A stretch of DNA of 64,000 nucleotides. Origin: an uncultured Bacteroidota bacterium. Lineage in GTDB: Bacteria > Bacteroidota > Bacteroidia > Chitinophagales > Chitinophagaceae. The position numbers and the translations under genes were made by a program. How positions within the stretch are numbered: the stretch's first letter is position 1; each line of letters opens with the position of its first letter. The notes under the pieces are model-generated. The model searched no databases. It saw nothing but the letters and a program-made list of their open reading frames with translations, and was not told where the DNA came from. The DNA is taken from assembly GCA_903906365.1 (NCBI GenBank), contig CAIVKC010000036.1, forward strand, positions 1-64,000, in the 5' to 3' direction. This document shows, one piece after another, positions 62,073 to 64,000 of the stretch.

Positions 62073-62420
62073 TTAGGCGCAATTGACCCTGTCTTGGCTG
62101 GTCGTTGGCTGGGATGAAAGTATGAACTCCAAATCGGTATTGCCTTCGTTTAGGATGCGGTGCACTTCACCCGGCGGGATATGGATCCCTTCTCCTGCAA
62201 GCAGCCGGACGCGCCCTTTTCCGGTTTCCATGACCGCTTCCCCCTGGAGGATAAAAAAGAACTGACGGGCCCGCTCATGCCAATGGCTCATCTCACTACT
62301 GTGGGGCGGCATGCGCTCCAGTTTCACGCTAAGTCCTTCTTCACTGACCAGGTTCCATCCCTGGCAACCGGTTCCCCAGTGGTAGTGGAGCAAGGGGTTA
62401 TTTTTGGAAACGGGGGTCAT
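62073..62420 (-). CDS. Small cupin-domain protein embedded in the arginine operon
   Basis: 115 aa single-domain cupin. The two metal motifs are recognisable: SEMSHWHERARQFFFILQGEA (motif 1 His/His/Glu, about 44-64) and GEGIHIPPGEVHRILN (motif 2, about 77-92). Its start overlaps the argG stop by 4 bp, and argC follows 12 bp on, so it is translated with the arginine enzymes. No step of arginine synthesis needs a cupin; it may bind a small effector or act in a side reaction. Confidence 0.8.
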   Translation of the reverse strand: MTPVSKNNPLLHYHWGTGCQGWNLVSEEGLSVKLERMPPHSSEMSHWHERARQFFFILQGEAVMETGKGRVRLLAGEGIHIPPGEVHRILNEGNTDLEFILSSQPTTSQDRVNCA

Positions 62421-63613
62421 TTTCCGGTTTCATTGATCTTATGGAAAATAGAGGTCTGGTTGCCGAATATCCTGGCGAAGCCTTTTACATCGGCCCCGCT
62501 CCATCCTTTGTTCATCTCCCCGTAGCTGCCGAATTTGCTGCTCATCAGGTCATGGGGGCTTTCGATGCCCTTCAGGGTGAAGCGGTGAGGCTCCAGTCTG
62601 ACAAAGACTTTACCGGACACGGTTTGCTGGGTGTCTTCCAGGAATTTTTCGATATTGCGCATGGTAGGGTCCAGCATCTGCCCTTCATGGAGCCAGTTGC
62701 CGTACCAGCTACCGAGCTGGTCCTTCCAGTAGAGCTGCCATTTGGTTAGGGTATGCTTTTCCAGCAGGTGATGCGCCTTGATGATGATCAGCGGGGCGGC
62801 GGCCTCAAAGCCAACCCGGCCCTTGATGCCGATGATGGTATCCCCCACATGGATATCCCTTCCGATTCCAAAGGGCTGGGCCACCGACTGCAGGTGCTGT
62901 ATGGCGGCCGAAGGATGTTCAAACCGGTGTTGGTCAATCCCCACGAGTTCTCCCATTTCAAATTCCAGCTCCAGGTCCCGGGCCTGGGTCTGCGTGATGG
63001 GCGTTGGCCAGGCCTCTTCGGGGAGGTATTCCCGGGAACCGAGGGTTTCCCTTCCGCCCACCGAAGTTCCCCAAAGTCCTTTGTTGATGGAGTACCGGGC
63101 TTTTTCAAAATTCATGTCCACGCCATGTTCCTTTAGGAATTCGATTTCCTGTTCGCGGCTCAGCTGCAGGTCACGGATCGGTGTAAGAATCTCCACGTCC
63201 TGGAGCATGCTCTCAAAGACCATGTCAAAACGGACCTGGTCATTGCCCGCCCCCGTGCTGCCGTGGGCCACGTAGGCGGCACCGGTCTGGCGCACATGCC
63301 TGGCCACTTCAATGGCCTGGACCATTCTTTCCGCACTGACACTCAGCGGATAGGTCCCGTTCTTCAGCACATTGCCATAGATAAGGTATTTCAGGCAGCT
63401 GTCATAATATTGGCGGGTAACATTTACACAGGTAAAGGAAGCCACCCCCAGCTGCAGGGCACGCTGCTCAATCTGTTCTATTTCCCGGGTGGTGAAGCCA
63501 CCTGTATTCACCGTCAGTGCGTGAATTTCCAGATGCTTGATTTTGCGCAGGTAAATGGCACAGTAGGTAGTATCCAACCCGCCGCTGTATGCCAGTACAA
63601 CTTTATTATTCAT
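62417..63613 (-). CDS. argG: Argininosuccinate synthase
   Basis: 398 aa. The N-terminal PP-loop LAYSGGLDTTYC (residues about 7-18) binds ATP; later motifs AHGSTGAGNDQVRF and SINKGLWGTSVGG belong to the family. Joins citrulline and aspartate to argininosuccinate. Overlaps the cupin gene by 4 bp (ATGA), and follows the GNAT gene after 48 bp. Confidence 0.96.
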   Translation of the reverse strand: MNNKVVLAYSGGLDTTYCAIYLRKIKHLEIHALTVNTGGFTTREIEQIEQRALQLGVASFTCVNVTRQYYDSCLKYLIYGNVLKNGTYPLSVSAERMVQAIEVARHVRQTGAAYVAHGSTGAGNDQVRFDMVFESMLQDVEILTPIRDLQLSREQEIEFLKEHGVDMNFEKARYSINKGLWGTSVGGRETLGSREYLPEEAWPTPITQTQARDLELEFEMGELVGIDQHRFEHPSAAIQHLQSVAQPFGIGRDIHVGDTIIGIKGRVGFEAAAPLIIIKAHHLLEKHTLTKWQLYWKDQLGSWYGNWLHEGQMLDPTMRNIEKFLEDTQQTVSGKVFVRLEPHRFTLKGIESPHDLMSSKFGSYGEMNKGWSGADVKGFARIFGNQTSIFHKINETGK

Positions 63614-63661
63614 GGCCGTATTTTATTTTATAATTAAAACCGCTGTCTTGGCAGCTGTCAG

Positions 63662-64000
63662 TCAGAGTGAAAAAAAGTAATGGAGCAGGGATTTGGGTCT
63701 GGCCGCGCCATGGGTATCCTTTTCCTTTTTCATAAAGGGCTTGAGCAGTTTCCATTGCTTGATTTTCATGAAACGCTCATAGAGCTTGCTGTGCTGGCGG
63801 AAATCCCGGGCCGTTTCCTCCGGCTCAAAATGATCTTTGGGATCATAGAGCATCGCCGTGCACATGCAGTTCTTGCGTTCCTTGGCCATCAGGATGTCGT
63901 AATTGACGCAACTCTTGCAACCGGCCCAGAATGCCTCGTCCTGGGTAAGTTCTGAATAGGTGACGGGCTCATAGCCCAGTTCCGAATTGATTTTCATGAC
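63662..64000 (-). CDS. C-terminal part of a GNAT-type acetyltransferase (partial), candidate N-acylglutamate synthase
   Basis: Leftward gene cut by the right edge; about 112 residues are visible. The end contains NSELGYEPVTYSEL, FWAGCKSCVNYDIL and KNCMCTAMLYDP, which I recall as the C-terminus of a Bacteroidetes GNAT protein found at the head of arginine operons. Four conserved Cys (CKSC and CMC) are notable and might bind metal. It likely makes the N-acylglutamate that starts the pathway, since no argA or argJ is otherwise present. The acetyl-CoA site is outside the window. Confidence 0.65.
   Translation of the reverse strand, partial: VMKINSELGYEPVTYSELTQDEAFWAGCKSCVNYDILMAKERKNCMCTAMLYDPKDHFEPEETARDFRQHSKLYERFMKIKQWKLLKPFMKKEKDTHGAARPKSLLHYFFSL

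Overview
The window looks like a chromosomal segment of a Bacteroidetes bacterium of the Chitinophagaceae/Sphingobacteriia type. The evidence is a SusC/SusD pair, a type IX secretion (T9SS) C-terminal sorting domain, DUF4251 and DUF5690 proteins, carbamoyltransferase-type arginine synthesis through N-acyl intermediates, promoter -7 octamers of the Bacteroidetes form TAnnTTTG, and few Shine-Dalgarno sequences. I see no rRNA, tRNA, CRISPR array, insertion sequence or prophage. Almost every gene is intact; only the two genes cut by the window ends are partial.

Layout. 1-1.6 kb: end of a PBP2 gene and rodA (cell-wall elongation). 1.7-3.4 kb: arsR-arsC-arsM arsenic operon with two matching operator-like sites and no efflux pump. 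3.6-7.3 kb: class-V aminotransferase, metallo-hydrolase, aldehyde dehydrogenase. 7.5-9.4 kb: ECF sigma factor, membrane protein with four VPxGYF repeats, small exported protein. 9.5-12.5 kb: transketolase C-terminal half, galE, rfbA.

12.6-36.3 kb is a phosphorus-acquisition island. It holds a PiT transporter with a DUF47 partner, a phosphate-selective porin with pstSCAB-phoU, a leftward pair (PlcP-like metallophosphoesterase plus glycosyltransferase) that fits phosphate-saving lipid remodelling, a SusC/SusD outer-membrane uptake pair, and a tight four-gene operon (alkaline-phosphatase-superfamily enzyme, PhnZ-like HD-domain oxygenase, DUF5690 transporter, phosphonate-associated FAD oxidoreductase) that looks like an organophosphonate catabolic module. 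A PAP2 phosphatase, a GT39 glycosyltransferase and a PhoR/PhoB-like two-component pair follow. Three promoters (porin-pst, SusCD, PlcP-GT) each carry four 8-base words at exact 11-bp spacing, resembling TTMACANT, which I read as Pho boxes.

36.6-42.0 kb: an exported protein with a possible caspase-like His/Cys arrangement, an MsbA-like ABC exporter, and a lipoprotein. 42.3-46.7 kb: ATP synthase genes atpB-E-F-H-A ending in a terminator, with atpG absent. 47.1-55.4 kb: exported and T9SS-sorted proteins, a LytTR response regulator, an M28 peptidase, a large MscS channel and a DUF4251 protein. 55.5-64 kb: a nearly complete leftward arginine operon (GNAT, argG, cupin, argC, argD, argF', argB, argE', argH), whose carbamoyltransferase has Val at the position that selects acetyl- versus succinyl-ornithine.
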